Notes under the pieces: model-generated
Databases searched by the model: none
Told to the model about the DNA's origin: nothing
The model's input: only the letters and a program-made list of their open reading frames with translations
Part shown: in pieces, positions 44,801 through 56,214 of the stretch
Numbering within the stretch: position 1 is the first letter of the stretch
Layout: every line of letters starts with the position of its first letter
DNA from: Ricinus communis
Taxonomy: Eukaryota > Streptophyta > Magnoliopsida > Malpighiales > Euphorbiaceae
Assembly: GCF_019578655.1 (NCBI RefSeq)
Contig: NC_063256.1
Coordinates: 5,828,001 to 5,892,000, forward strand
Direction: 5' to 3'
Length of the DNA stretch: 64,000 nt
Made by a program: the position numbers and the translations under genes

Positions 44801-46900
44801 TTTTTCTCTTGGGTGCAATCACTCTTCCTTTCTATGTCAATTATTCATCTTACTCTCCTCAAGCTTTGGTGGTAGCATGGTACCACCATGTTACTGTCAG
44901 GACCTATTGAAGGTAAAACTGACCAGAGGGAGGGTAAAACAAAGGTAGCCTAGCCAAACTTTAGTATATTGTTTATAGAATATAGACCAACCCTTTTGCC
45001 CTCCTATTTTTTCCTGTCATGATTTTGTGTGAAATAACATCAGATATACACCAGTATGAATATGGAACTTTGAAACTTTATGAGGCAGTCATGCCATATG
45101 GTTATGATCAGTATTTCACTTCTGTTTAAGACAGCAAGTATGTCATTGATACACAAGTAATTTCTTTCTTCCTTTATTTTTATTTTTTTTTAAGACAGAA
45201 ACAAAAACTATTTAAAAAATTCATTTGAGGAATGAGATTCCACCAAAAAGAGAACATGCATTCAATCATTGGATTAGTATCCTAACACCAACTCCCGTTC
45301 CATTTAATCTTACAAGTATAAAATTGTAAACTAGTAACGTGATCTTTGTCTGTGGGTCAGTAGCTGGGCGGGATCGTTGTTCTCTTTTCCCAGTTGGATT
45401 TTAGCGTAAGTGATTTAGATGGATCTTGTGGTAAGACTACATATATGATGATATCATGTAGTCTTTTTGAACTCCTTTTCCTCCATTCATTCGTAACTTA
45501 GGTATATCATCCTTTTCTCCGAGGCATTACATAACAAGTCACGATCAGGCATTTTATCTTGTGCATCATCATTCATCAACCGATTTTAGGCCCATGGTTT
45601 TAAGATCACAGTTGGCCAATAAGTTTAAAAACTGAAACTGATGTTATGTCTATCTTATTATTTAAAGCAGGAGCTATAAAAACCCTGCTAATATCACAAT
45701 TTGACAAGGAAAGAAAAGAAAGATTAGATATTAGACTAATCAGGTTCCAATATATCTACATTGAATGTTTTAAAGAAGCAAATTCCATAGGCTTCTTCAC
45801 AAGCTACTCGATTAGATCTGCCAACCAACTTGCCAATACCATGTTAATTGACTTTGTGTGAAGATTAAATATGTTGTTGGAGGGGTAATTTTAGGCCTAA
45901 ACTGTAGTAACTTATAGATGATCTCTTGGGTGAAAATTATAGCAACGTACAAAAATGAGAAACAATTTAAACCTAGAACAATAGTAGAGCTAATTCTCTA
46001 CGGTTAAATAAAGTAAATTGATTATGGAGTCTCTGGTAGGGGAAGGAGTACCCTCTTTATAGGGCATTGATTAGCCTTCATTTTCCTGGAATGTTCCCTT
46101 GGCATCATCGTCTATAGTGAAAATTATGCTGTTGTTTGATTGAGGGACGCACAGCGCACTCCCACTCGCTCTCTCCATTGCCTTTTATTCTCTGTCTACT
46201 TTTCTGCAAACACATTTCTATTTCATTTCATCTTCTTCTGCAGTAACTTTTCTTTGTGTGCATCTTGGCTAGTGGCGACCCTCCTCCTAGGTTGCCTTTT
46301 CAAACGAATTCATAGATTAATTGTTATATATTAAGAAAAATGAAAATGTATTATTACTGTCAACTATTATTAGAGAACTTTAAATTAATTCAAAACCCTA
46401 AATTTATTAAGTTAGAAACCTCATCCATTACATAACATCAATTTATAAATATATTTATTTTTTTATTGTGATTTTTCTAATTACATTAATATGATCATTG
46501 TGTTATCGAGACTTCAAATAACTTAGAAATATAAGAAAATGGATGTAATACATGAGCATAATCTATTATGGTTTAAAGAAAAAAGACTGGAATGTATTTG
46601 AAAACATATTGTTAATGTGATAGGATTGTGCATAAAATATATATATATAAGTTACCTTTAATACTAAATTATAAATCGGCTATCTACACCGAACTAGTGG
46701 TTATTATCAAATAGACTAACTAATCTATACTTGAGATTAGCTCAAAGAGTAAGAATATTTGTTGTTAAGAGAAAAGATTTTAGCTTTCCTAAATAAACAG
46801 TCTCATTCACTGCATTAGGTGAATTAGGGTGAGTGTAATTTGTAAAGAAATAACTATTTCTTACCGGCTATTCCTAATAAATACTAATAATAAATAAAAA
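41811..46900. other. Gene-poor intergenic DNA
   Basis: Mixed AT-rich sequence with homopolymer tracts. Open frames such as 44631-44948 (105 residues) and 45646-45861 (71 residues) have no recognised family and no splice context. I see no RNA gene. Confidence 0.5.
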
Positions 46901-46921
46901 GAGGAGAAAATATCAGCGTTC

Positions 46922-47023
46922 TGGGCTTAAAGATTGGGCCACGTCAAATTGTAAGAAAAATACATCCAACAGGCTTTAATATTTAAGTCCTTTGTGACGG
47001 GCCCAATTCATAAACGCGGCCCA
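46922..47023. promoter_or_regulatory. Site II (TGGGCY/RGCCCA) elements upstream of H2A.Z
   Basis: TGGGCT (46922-46927), TGGGCC (46935-46940), GGGCCCA (46999-47005) and GGCCCA (47018-47023) cluster within about 100 bases. Site II elements are bound by TCP factors and are common in promoters of proliferation, ribosomal and histone-related genes. They lie 640-745 bases upstream of the H2A.Z start codon; a CT-rich leader begins near 47,450. Confidence 0.5.
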
Positions 47024-47665
47024 ATGCACAACAAGAGTCCTGCCCGAATTCAGAAGCAGAAAACGTACGGTTATCCTAGCAAGTAAAGGATTATCTGATG
47101 GTCAACAGTCAGTAACATGAGCCTTTCAGATTTTACCATTACCTCAGAAGTGTCAAAATCACTTGTCTGTAGTATTAAAAAAGAAAGAAAAAAAGAAAAA
47201 AGAAAAGCAGGGATTAAGATGGTAATTAATGAGAAAGAGAAGGACAGAAGAGTAAAAGAAACAAACAAAAAAAATTTCGAAATCCAAAAATTTGGGAACA
47301 TTTCCCACCAAAAGTAAACCGCCTAAAGTAGTTTTCCGCAGAATTCAAAATCCCGCCTTCGTTTATTGTTTACGAAATTAAATACAATATCCAAATTAAC
47401 CTCTCATTTTCAGTCTCCAGTATCCTCTTCCAAGGCAAAGTAAAAGTCTCAGGTCTCTCTCTGTCTCTTGCTCTCTCTTCTAGATCTAAGATTTCTTGAT
47501 TTTACGCTTTCATTTTGGATGATGCTATCATTTCTTGCTTGTTTGATTTTGTATATAATTTCTAATTTCATCCTGGTTACCCTTTTTTAAAGAATTGAAA
47601 TCTGAAATCTGAGTCTGAGATATTTTAATTTTGAAATTTGGAAAAGAAAGGACAGGTGGTGAAGA

Positions 47666-48638
47666 ATGGCCGGAAAAGGAGGAAAGGGGCTTTTAGCGGC
47701 GAAAACAACAGCAGCGAACAAGGACAAGGACAAAGATAAGGATAAGAAGAGGCCTATTTCCCGGTCTTCTCGTGCCGGTATCCAGGTAATTCTTTGATCT
47801 ATGTACTATAATGGTTATCGATAATTTCCGTGCTTTCTCAATTGGAGACAAAAGCCCATAATTCTTGTGAGATTTATGTTGATATGCCACGGGTCATTTA
47901 AAGAAACGAAAAGGAGGAAATTGTGTCTTTTTTTATAAACAAAAAGAGCACATTCGGGGTTTGTCTTCTTGGTTCATATGAAAAGCGATAGATCTGTAGG
48001 GCATGAATGAGTCAGTTGGAGTTCTGATTGCACAATAAACAATTGTTGAAATATTTGGGTCTCAGAAATGTTTTCTCTGTTTGAAATTATGATGCATCTG
48101 CACTCTGTGCTATAGGAAGTGCTCTTTTTTCCCCCTTCTTTACAAGACAAGATTTGCCACGCAAGGGCGTAATCTCGTTGGATTATGTTAAGATATGCAA
48201 GGCCTGAGTTGTACAGTTTGTAACATAGTCGAAAAAATTTATGGTTATTATATTTCCCTGTGCAATGGTGGTGGTAAATTGCAACGTACGTATGTTTCTA
48301 TTGCTAGTGCTGACAAAATTCTGAAATGGGTTTTTTGTTAGTTTCCTGTTGGTAGGATTCATAGGCATCTGAAACAAAGGACATCGGCCCATGGAAGAGT
48401 TGGGGCAACAGCAGCTGTATACCTAGCATCAATTCTAGAGTATCTGACAGCAGAGGTCCTGGAGCTGGCAGGAAATGCTAGCAAAGATCTCAAGGTGAAG
48501 AGAATCACACCAAGGCATCTCCAACTTGCCATCAGAGGAGATGAGGAACTTGACACTCTGATCAAGGGTACCATTGCTGGTGGTGGTGTCATCCCTCACA
48601 TCCACAAGTCTCTTATCAACAAAACTACCAAAGACTGA
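47666..48638 (+). CDS. Histone H2A.Z variant
   Basis: Histone variant deposited by the SWR1 complex at +1 nucleosomes and across responsive genes. Two exons: 47666-47785 and 48342-48638, 417 nt or 138 residues, the usual length. The N-terminal tail is [20 protein letters not shown] followed by a Lys/Asp run. The histone fold includes SRSSRAGIQ joined to [31 protein letters not shown] and [20 protein letters not shown]. The H2A.Z hallmarks are the extended acidic patch GDEELDTLI and [19 protein letters not shown]. The C-terminal SQEY/SPKK tails of H2A.X and H2A.W are absent. Equivalent to Arabidopsis HTA8/HTA11. Site II motifs lie upstream. Confidence 0.97.
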
Positions 48639-49515
48639 TATCTTTTCTCAACTATTTTGTTTTCTTTAACTGCAGAATTATGTGTTAAATGTCAGTCATA
48701 TTTGTTAGGCTAATTTAGGCTTCTGCATTGTGTTACGGTTGGAGTTTGTTTAGGACTTGCCTGTTTAGTATATAATATTTGACATCTAGGGTTCTTTTCT
48801 CTAATTTAGATAGGATTGCTGTTTGTTGGATTCGTTAAGTTCAATTTCTTAGCATTTTATTTAATCTTCCTTTATTGCTTCTATGCTTTGTGATTCAAAG
48901 TTTTCAGGATAATATCTTTGAACTGTAGGCACAAACCTGTTTTGCTAGAAGATCAGGGTGGCAACAAAAAGTAAAAGACAATTATATTAATTTCACGGGA
49001 AATATTTGAAAATGAATCTGGAGCGAGCTATCAATGAGATTTATGGGGTATTACCAATACTGGTTTGTCAAATTTGTTACAATGATTCCTGCATTTTTAA
49101 AATGCGTGGGTAGAGAGTTTGAATTTGACTGCACAGGACAACAATTTCTTATGAAGAGTAGAACCTCATTCCCAGCTCTCCACTGAAACCGGATGTTTAA
49201 ACTGTAGAGCGTGCAATCTTACTAGCACAACAGAATTAATTGGTAATGCAATCCGTAATCTGGGCTCCTTTTCTTAAGCTTGGAATATGGGGCTCAAGCC
49301 CGGGAAGAAAGATACCGAATGTTGACTGTCGGCTAAGTGCCACCTACAGGCTTTTTGCAATCATCTTTACCAGATTTCGTAATTTGGGTAACTATTCTAT
49401 TTGTCCTATAAAAGATCGTCTTATTTTTTTCTTACGGTCTGTCTCAAATTATAATCTATTTTTATTTTATTTGTTAGTATAGTAAGTTATTATAAAAAAT
49501 AATATAAATTTTATC
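48639..49515. other. H2A.Z 3' flank
   Basis: Contains the H2A.Z 3' UTR (T-rich) and about 600 bases with no recognisable gene. Confidence 0.5.
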
Positions 49516-49519
49516 ATAT

Positions 49520-50790
49520 ACAATGTATCTAAAACAGTACTCGTAAGTGTACGAACCGAATGATAGTTCGAGTAAGCTCACCACGAGGTCGATCTCATAA
49601 AAAATTATATAACATATATTATAAAGATCAACTATCACGTAAAATACTAAAAATAAATATAAACACACTAAGTCAATGTTTTGAGAAATAATCTAAAGTT
49701 TAATAAAAGAAATTAAATAATTTGAAAATAAATATGCAACTAGAATGATTAATATGAACTGTATGATAAAATAGTATTTAGTCTAGCTTTTACTTAGTAA
49801 TCTCCTTAATTCCCTCAAGTCCAAATTTAATAAATCCTAAGTCACTCAAACTAATAATGCAACTTAGATTTCTTATATCAAAATAGATTAAAATAAAAAT
49901 AATGTTTCTAATACTTTTAACCTAAAGATTTTCATAACAAATATTACTACTAAATTGATACGATGGTCAACCAATAATAATAGATGAAACTAATAAACAT
50001 ATGAAGGTAAAGAAATCATTCATTAAACTCAATATATATAAGATTCATACATAAGTAAAAAACTAAATTAAACTCTTATAGAACTTAGTCTAGCATACTT
50101 AATCCAACGATCATTGTAATTAAATAGAAAAACTTAAGATACATAAAACATAAAACTAAAACTTCCCCAAAGTTTAAAAGCTCTTTAAGGAATGAAGAAG
50201 ATTGGTTCTCTTTTTTCATATCTTCAAAAAACTTCTCCAATTCTTCAAAGAATGATGCAACTTAAGCTAGCTAGATGTAGAATATGGTGAACTATAAAAA
50301 TTTATGCAGAGAATAATAGAAACATTTTCCAGAAAAAATCGTAGTAGCCAAAGAACTCCTTATTTTAATTAACTCTATTGCTTATAGAGATCCCCTTATT
50401 AGAGTCATTTTCTCAATACATAATTAGTATAGTTATCCCATACTGTTCTAAACAAACTAAACAACTGAAAAGATAATTATCCACTAATTTTATAATAATT
50501 ACTTAAATCTCCCTTCTTGGGCTTTAATAAATTAAGCTAGACCCAAGCTATTGATAGCCCACGTGTTTTATTTTTTAGCCTTTTATAGTCATCGTCCAAT
50601 TAAAGTTCAGTAGTGCATTTTTAGCTCAAATTTTTTTTTTGGCACTTATTTCCTGAATTTAGACAAAAAAACTAAAGTAAGGTAAAAATACATATTTTCA
50701 CCATATTATATATAAAAATATATCATTAAAGCTCTAAAATACCCTTAAATATTTATATACAATTTGAATCGATCATAAAATTAACTGTCT
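49520..50790. mobile_element. Probable non-coding transposable-element relic
   Basis: A block with no coding potential begins near ACTCGTAAGTGTACGAACCG and CACCACGAGGTCGATCTCAT. It ends near GGCACTTATTTCCTGAATTT and CAATTTGAATCGATCA. These end sequences resemble a repeated non-coding element I remember from many eudicot genomes, where the start encodes nothing and the end carries a TTTGGCACTT / TTTCCTG segment. I cannot name the family, see no long terminal repeats, and cannot show a target-site duplication. Confidence 0.4.
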
Positions 50791-53036
50791 TATATTTTAT
50801 ACATTAAAATTATAAAATTTATAGAAAGTTTTAAGGGTAGTTTAATTTATTGGTATTAATTAAAACACATTCGAAATATGGATTATCTTTTTAAGACTGA
50901 ATTATGTATATTCTATCAATTTATAATTTTTTTGTACCTGATATCTTTTTTGGGTGTATCAGTGTTACCATGATTAACAAATTGTTAATGAGAAGACATA
51001 TTTGAATCACATTCCACACTAGCTAAATCTGATATGTGTAGGTCTGTGGATGTTGACATTTCTATATTGCATTACACTTTTGTTGAGTCCAGAGACATTG
51101 TTATTGTTGTGCTCTCTAAATTATTTCCTTAGATCATCATCATTTTTGTGTTTGTGATTACGTCTTGGATTGTGGAATACTTAGTTGACAACCAGCCGGC
51201 CATTCGATTAGTTCGATACCCATAAAAAACATATCTTTTCATTGTTATTGTTTTTAAATACAAAATTGTAAAAAACAAGACATCATTTTAACTCACAATT
51301 CACCATTATTTCTTAAATCGTTTGCCAACCAGCAGGCTTTTCTTTTCAAAGAATTTCTGTGATTCTTTGTGAAGATTTATTTTTCACGTGACTATTCATA
51401 AGTTTAATAGTAAAACAATGTGAGGGAAAAGGGTTAAATAGGTCCTTCAACCTGGAATTCAGGCGCAAATAAATCCCAAAATAGCCTTTTGGGTCATTTT
51501 AAATCCCCAACTCGCATGTTATGCATCACATAAGCCCATTTGTTGACCATTGCATAGCATATTCAACATCAGCAATCTAAGAAGCCAAGAAATTTCCTAT
51601 AAAATTGGCAGAGCTTGTTGGAAGCTACGGTGACTTTAAGAATGCTTTTGTCAGAAGCCTTGACAACTTTCTGGAACAAGTGTAATAGGTGATTTTTGGA
51701 TTCAGATTAGATTAGCTTAGCTGATATGATTTATCTTTTAGGTTATATGTGTAAAGACTTTGGGGTGTGTAAAATTTGGGTAAATTCTTTGGTGCAACAT
51801 TCAATTTAGGATCTTTGTTCAATACATAACTTGATGTTAGGTAATCTGTTAGAATATATAAAGCTACAGTAGCAGTGAGTGATATTATTTTTATTAATCA
51901 ACAGATCTTATGAATGATATATGTATTTTTTCTTATTTATCAAATTCTTAATTTTCTCCTCTTTAAACAGTTTCATTATTTACTGTGTCAACTTTTTTTT
52001 TAAATGCCAATTGAGTCATTCAAACATGAAGATAGTATCTCCATAAGCATAATATATATATACATTACAGCATTAACAAACCGTGTCCTTCTCCTTGTTG
52101 GTTCATTCTTCTTGATCGCAGCTTTAATCTTCATAACCAATGCTTGCAGTTGCATTTCCCTTTCCCTGTCTCTATTATATTTCATCAATTAGGTCATTGA
52201 TAGCTCGAGGGTAAAAAGGATCATTTTCCTTTTTACTATGGCATGTTTTCCCCCTTTTTACTTAAATTTGATTTACTTTTCTTTTTCTTATCTTTAAATA
52301 AAAATTATAATTCAAAAAAAATAGTAGTCAGCAGCGCATGCTGAGATGGGCTTATGTGGCCGAAATCTACAAGTTGTGGACTTATATGGCCTAAGATATC
52401 CTTATTATTAACTTATAAATATTATTATTAATTAATTATCGGAAAAGAAAGATCCTATAATATTGAATTTAATTATGATAAGTTTTTACTGTATATTCAA
52501 TTTAGTCCTATTTAATGCACATAAAATTTCTTAATTAAAATAATAGCATTAGATAAACAACTAACTAGGATAAATACAAAAAAGTTTCAAATTATGCTCG
52601 CAGCTCCTTTTTATTTCGTTCGATAACTAATTTCATAAATTTTAAGATATTTTCATAGATATTTGATAGCTTATAATATACAATATAATTATATTTTATA
52701 GAATTTTTTTTTTGAATTATAAATGACAGGAGAATTTTAAATTTTAAAATTTACTCAAGTTAATATATGTAATTACGATTTTAAAACTTACTCAAGTTGA
52801 TTTATGTAATTAGGATCAAGATTGTGATAGAATTCTTATTTGTTTAAATAAGTAACAGAATTATGTGCTGTTCCATATAAAAGAAATGAAGTTGGGACAA
52901 ATTGAACTCGATGATCCCGCCTGCCGACAAACAAAAACAAGCATCTTCCGACGAAATGTGAACATCCCAAAACTCGCACTATGGAATCTCTACCATGACT
53001 GTATCTTTAAGATGCTCTACTTTCTATTTCTGTCTT
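50791..53036. other. AT-rich intergenic DNA upstream of D27
   Basis: No gene recognised. Short open frames near 52000-52190 come from low-complexity AT DNA. The distal end is the D27 promoter side. Confidence 0.5.
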
Positions 53037-53046
53037 TATATATATA
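53037..53046 (+). promoter_or_regulatory. TATA-like sequence upstream of D27
   Basis: TATATATATA lies about 87-96 bases upstream of the D27 start codon, a plausible TATA position. The transcription start itself cannot be seen. Confidence 0.4.
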
Positions 53047-53132
53047 CATACTCCTCGTCTGTCTACAAATTAAAATACTGTGCAATACGAAGTTTGGGGT
53101 CTTTTTCCTTGTTTCTTTTGCGTCTTCTGAAC

Positions 53133-56100
53133 ATGGAAGCAATAATTTTTCCGCAAAACAGAGGCCCAATTCCATCGCAGCCTCTACCGAGGCAAACTAA
53201 CAGGCTGAACAAGTCCCGTATTTTTGCAGTGCTCACTAAGCCTACGGAGAATATTAGTGGAGTGAAGGAGAAGAAAAGTTCAGATAACCTACCGGGTTTA
53301 ACAAGCAAAATATCTATCTATAAAGATAGCTGGTTTGATCAACTAGCTATAAACCATCTTTCACAGAGTGTTCAAGCTGCGACAGGTTAGTTTCTTTCAT
53401 TTGTCCATCCATTTCCTGGTTTGTTTTTCCTTTTTGAGTGGAGAAAAAAAAAAGAAAAACGTATGAGAGGGTGATTGAAGGATAATATGCAGGGCTAAAA
53501 AACGACAAGTGTGGTTATGAAGGCTTGGTGCAGGCAGCTGTGGATGCATCGCAGAAATTTAACATGATTCATCAACGTGAACTCGTGCTTCAAGCGCTTG
53601 ATAAAGCCATCCCGAGACCGATCCTCGACCTGGCAAGTTCACGGCACCTTGTTTTCTTCTTGTATTGCAATATATATATGCATTTCAGACAACAACGAGA
53701 ATCATGCACAGTTAACGCATGGAGCCTAATCATCATTTACAATTATATGCCTTTGAGAACTTATATTTTAGATATCAATCTAGTAAAATCTTGAAATGAC
53801 ACGTCACTCACTCGATACCTTTTTTTCTTTTTTCTTTTTCCTTTTTCTTTTTCTTTTTCTTTTCCTTTTCCTTTTCCTTTTCCTTTCATATCAATGCTTG
53901 AGCAATTAAAGTCATAGTTATCAGAAGGTTGGGAAGATTTAATATTTCTATCCCATAACTCATATATTCTATAAAATAGGAATCGGGTGTATCTCAATTA
54001 GTACAAATCTGCCGGTTCAGTACATTCTTCAAAAACTATTTATGGCAGAAATAAAAGCCTCATTTGCTTATACAAGTATCAAGTTATTATCAAGGGATGG
54101 ACATATCCAGAGAAAATAGTTTTATTTTACAAATACATATGTACTGCCTGTTTTTGCTTCGATGGTAATAGAGTGTAAAAGCAGTTTGGTGTTGTTGATG
54201 GCAGATAAAGACGCTGCTGCCCCAATCTAGATTTACAAGAGAATACTTTGCTGCCTTCACTACCTTGTTTTTTGTCTGGCTGATCGGACCATGCCAGGTA
54301 TGCGGATATTCCTCACACTACCTATGCATTATATTTTTTGTTGAAGTGGAGTGGAGGGTATATGAAGTCTTATATATCCCGTTGACAGGGAAAAGTGCTT
54401 GGGCACTTGTAAAGTTATATGTATATGCAGTTAAAATCGAAGTGAACATTAAATTCCCTGCCCAAATAAGCCAGCCCTACGCTGGAGGATCACATGCCTA
54501 TATACAGTTCTCCCTTAGCTAAGAAAGTATACACAGGTACAACTATTGATGGCATAATACTAATGCGGTGATAAGATCACGAAACAGAGGTTGCTGTTAT
54601 ATGCAAACATACGATTATAACCCATTGATACAGATCTTGCAATGAAGTTTTGAATGGATATTAACAGAACTGACCATGATCATTTTACAAACAAGGTGCG
54701 GGAATCAGAGTTCAATGGGAGAAAAGAAAAGAATGTAGTCCATATAAAAAAGTGCAGGTAACTTTAACTTCTCCCTTCAAATTTTAACTTGAAAATTATT
54801 TATAATCTTTTTCATGGGTCCCATATCAGCAACCTAAGACACTTTTCATTCCCGAAAACAATATGCTCCTATGAGTGTGTTGCTTCCTGACTCTAATTTC
54901 TCCATTACCATCATGGCTATCATAATGGCAATAATTATCGTCCTCGTCATGATCAAATCATCATCCAAAATTTATGAAACAACTAGCAATAATATGAATT
55001 TTAAAGTTTTTCTTGTTTCATTTTTTCTATATACACTTCTGCAGGTTTTTGGAAGAGACTAATTGTGTTGGGATGTGTACTAATCTTTGTAAGGTTCCAA
55101 CTCAGACCTTCATTAAGCAATCCCTCGGGATGCCAGTCAACATGGTTCCTAGTAAGTACCCTCGTTCAACACTTCTGAAACAGGTCAGACCATCTTAGGA
55201 GTTGCAGAGTAATACTATAATAGATAATGAACAGTGAAAAGCAGTTTACTAAGGAAGTCCTAAAGTTTGATCCATGGCACAGAGAGTCTAACAAGGTGGC
55301 AAGGATTCTAACTCCCTATTACAGTAAATAGCAAAAACAATAGGAAAATATCATACTTCAAGAAATAATAATACCTGCACTAGAGAATATGGAGGCCATG
55401 CTCATCATGTCAATGGAGGGCCCCAAGTTCACCACTCAGGACACAAAATTGCATGTAGACCCATCAGTTGAGAATTCCAGCCCACAGATTAATACTGCAT
55501 ATATAAATTGCATTCAAGAGAAGAAAGTAATACCTGATCTCTTGGCCGTAAATTAAACATATATGATTCCATAATTAGTTCCATCTAGTCCACCATGTTA
55601 ACAACAAGACACCGATTTTCATCTCTCTCCCAATGAAACCAATCATTATTCCATTACCTACAGGATATGTAATATGACCACAAGCATCCGAGTCTGAATT
55701 CTAGTCATGCTATCAAGTGCCAATCATATGTCGAGCAAAAAAGCACGAAATTAACATTTTTTTTAATTAACCTCTAATGAATCATGAAAACCATCCATCA
55801 TTGCAGCTTCCTAATAGTTTCGTTTAATCTGATTTGGCAGATTTTGATGATATGAGCTGTGAGATGGTATTTGGTCAGGATCCTCCTATTCCCACAGAAG
55901 ATCCAGCATTCAGGCAACCATGCTATAAACTATGTAATGCTTTGCCTCACCCCTTCAGTCCTTCACATACACACATGCACATGCACGCTCAGAATCGCAA
56001 TCCTCATTCGCCTCCTAATTTGGTGGATTAGAAACAGCCTCATCAGTATCATGAAGACTGAAGAGTGCCTGAAGTAGAAAAAAAGATTGTGATCATTAGT

Positions 56101-56214
56101 ATCAAACTAATATAAAAACAGAAATTTTTTCATAAAATCTAACCTGCACATTTCTTGTTCATGTTATTTACAGGTAAAGCAAACCAAAAGCACATGACGA
56201 AATGCTCCAGCTGA
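53133..56214 (+). CDS. D27: Beta-carotene isomerase DWARF27 (D27)
   Basis: Plastid iron-containing isomerase that converts all-trans- to 9-cis-beta-carotene, the first committed step towards carlactone and strigolactones. Seven exons: 53133-53385, 53493-53632, 54205-54297, 54696-54757, 55045-55151, 55841-55933, 56174-56214; 789 nt, 262 residues. The first ~40 residues are basic and hydroxylated, consistent with a transit peptide. Family motifs in order: [93 protein letters not shown] and VFGQDPP. The conserved Cys residues of the DUF4033 domain are present. The start is the first Met before the transit-like segment. Intron 2 uses a GC donor. D27-like paralogues exist, but the DNWF-type and MSCEM motifs favour canonical D27. 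Confidence 0.92.
53633..54204 (+). other. GC-AG intron 2 of D27
   Basis: Exon 2 ends GACCTG and the intron begins GCAAGT; it ends GGCAG before ATAAAGACG. Splicing gives [16 protein letters not shown], the expected family sequence. The nearest GT (five bases on) would break the frame. Confidence 0.85.
53819..53887 (+). repeat. Polypyrimidine tract with CCTTTT repeats in a D27 intron
   Basis: About 69 bases of only C and T, ending in several CCTTTT hexamers. It is inside the GC-AG intron, far from the 3' splice site. Confidence 0.95.

Noticed and set aside
44631..44948. 105-residue open frame
   Set aside because: No recognised family, no promoter or splice context, and composition not clearly coding.
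45646..45861. Possible RNase H-like fragment of a retroelement (ending ANQLANTMLIDFV)
   Set aside because: The likeness to RNase H C-terminal motifs is a few residues only and no other retroelement domain is nearby.
46140..46334. Possible microRNA precursor with a CT-rich arm
   Set aside because: The segment resembles miR156* only loosely and lacks a pairing arm.
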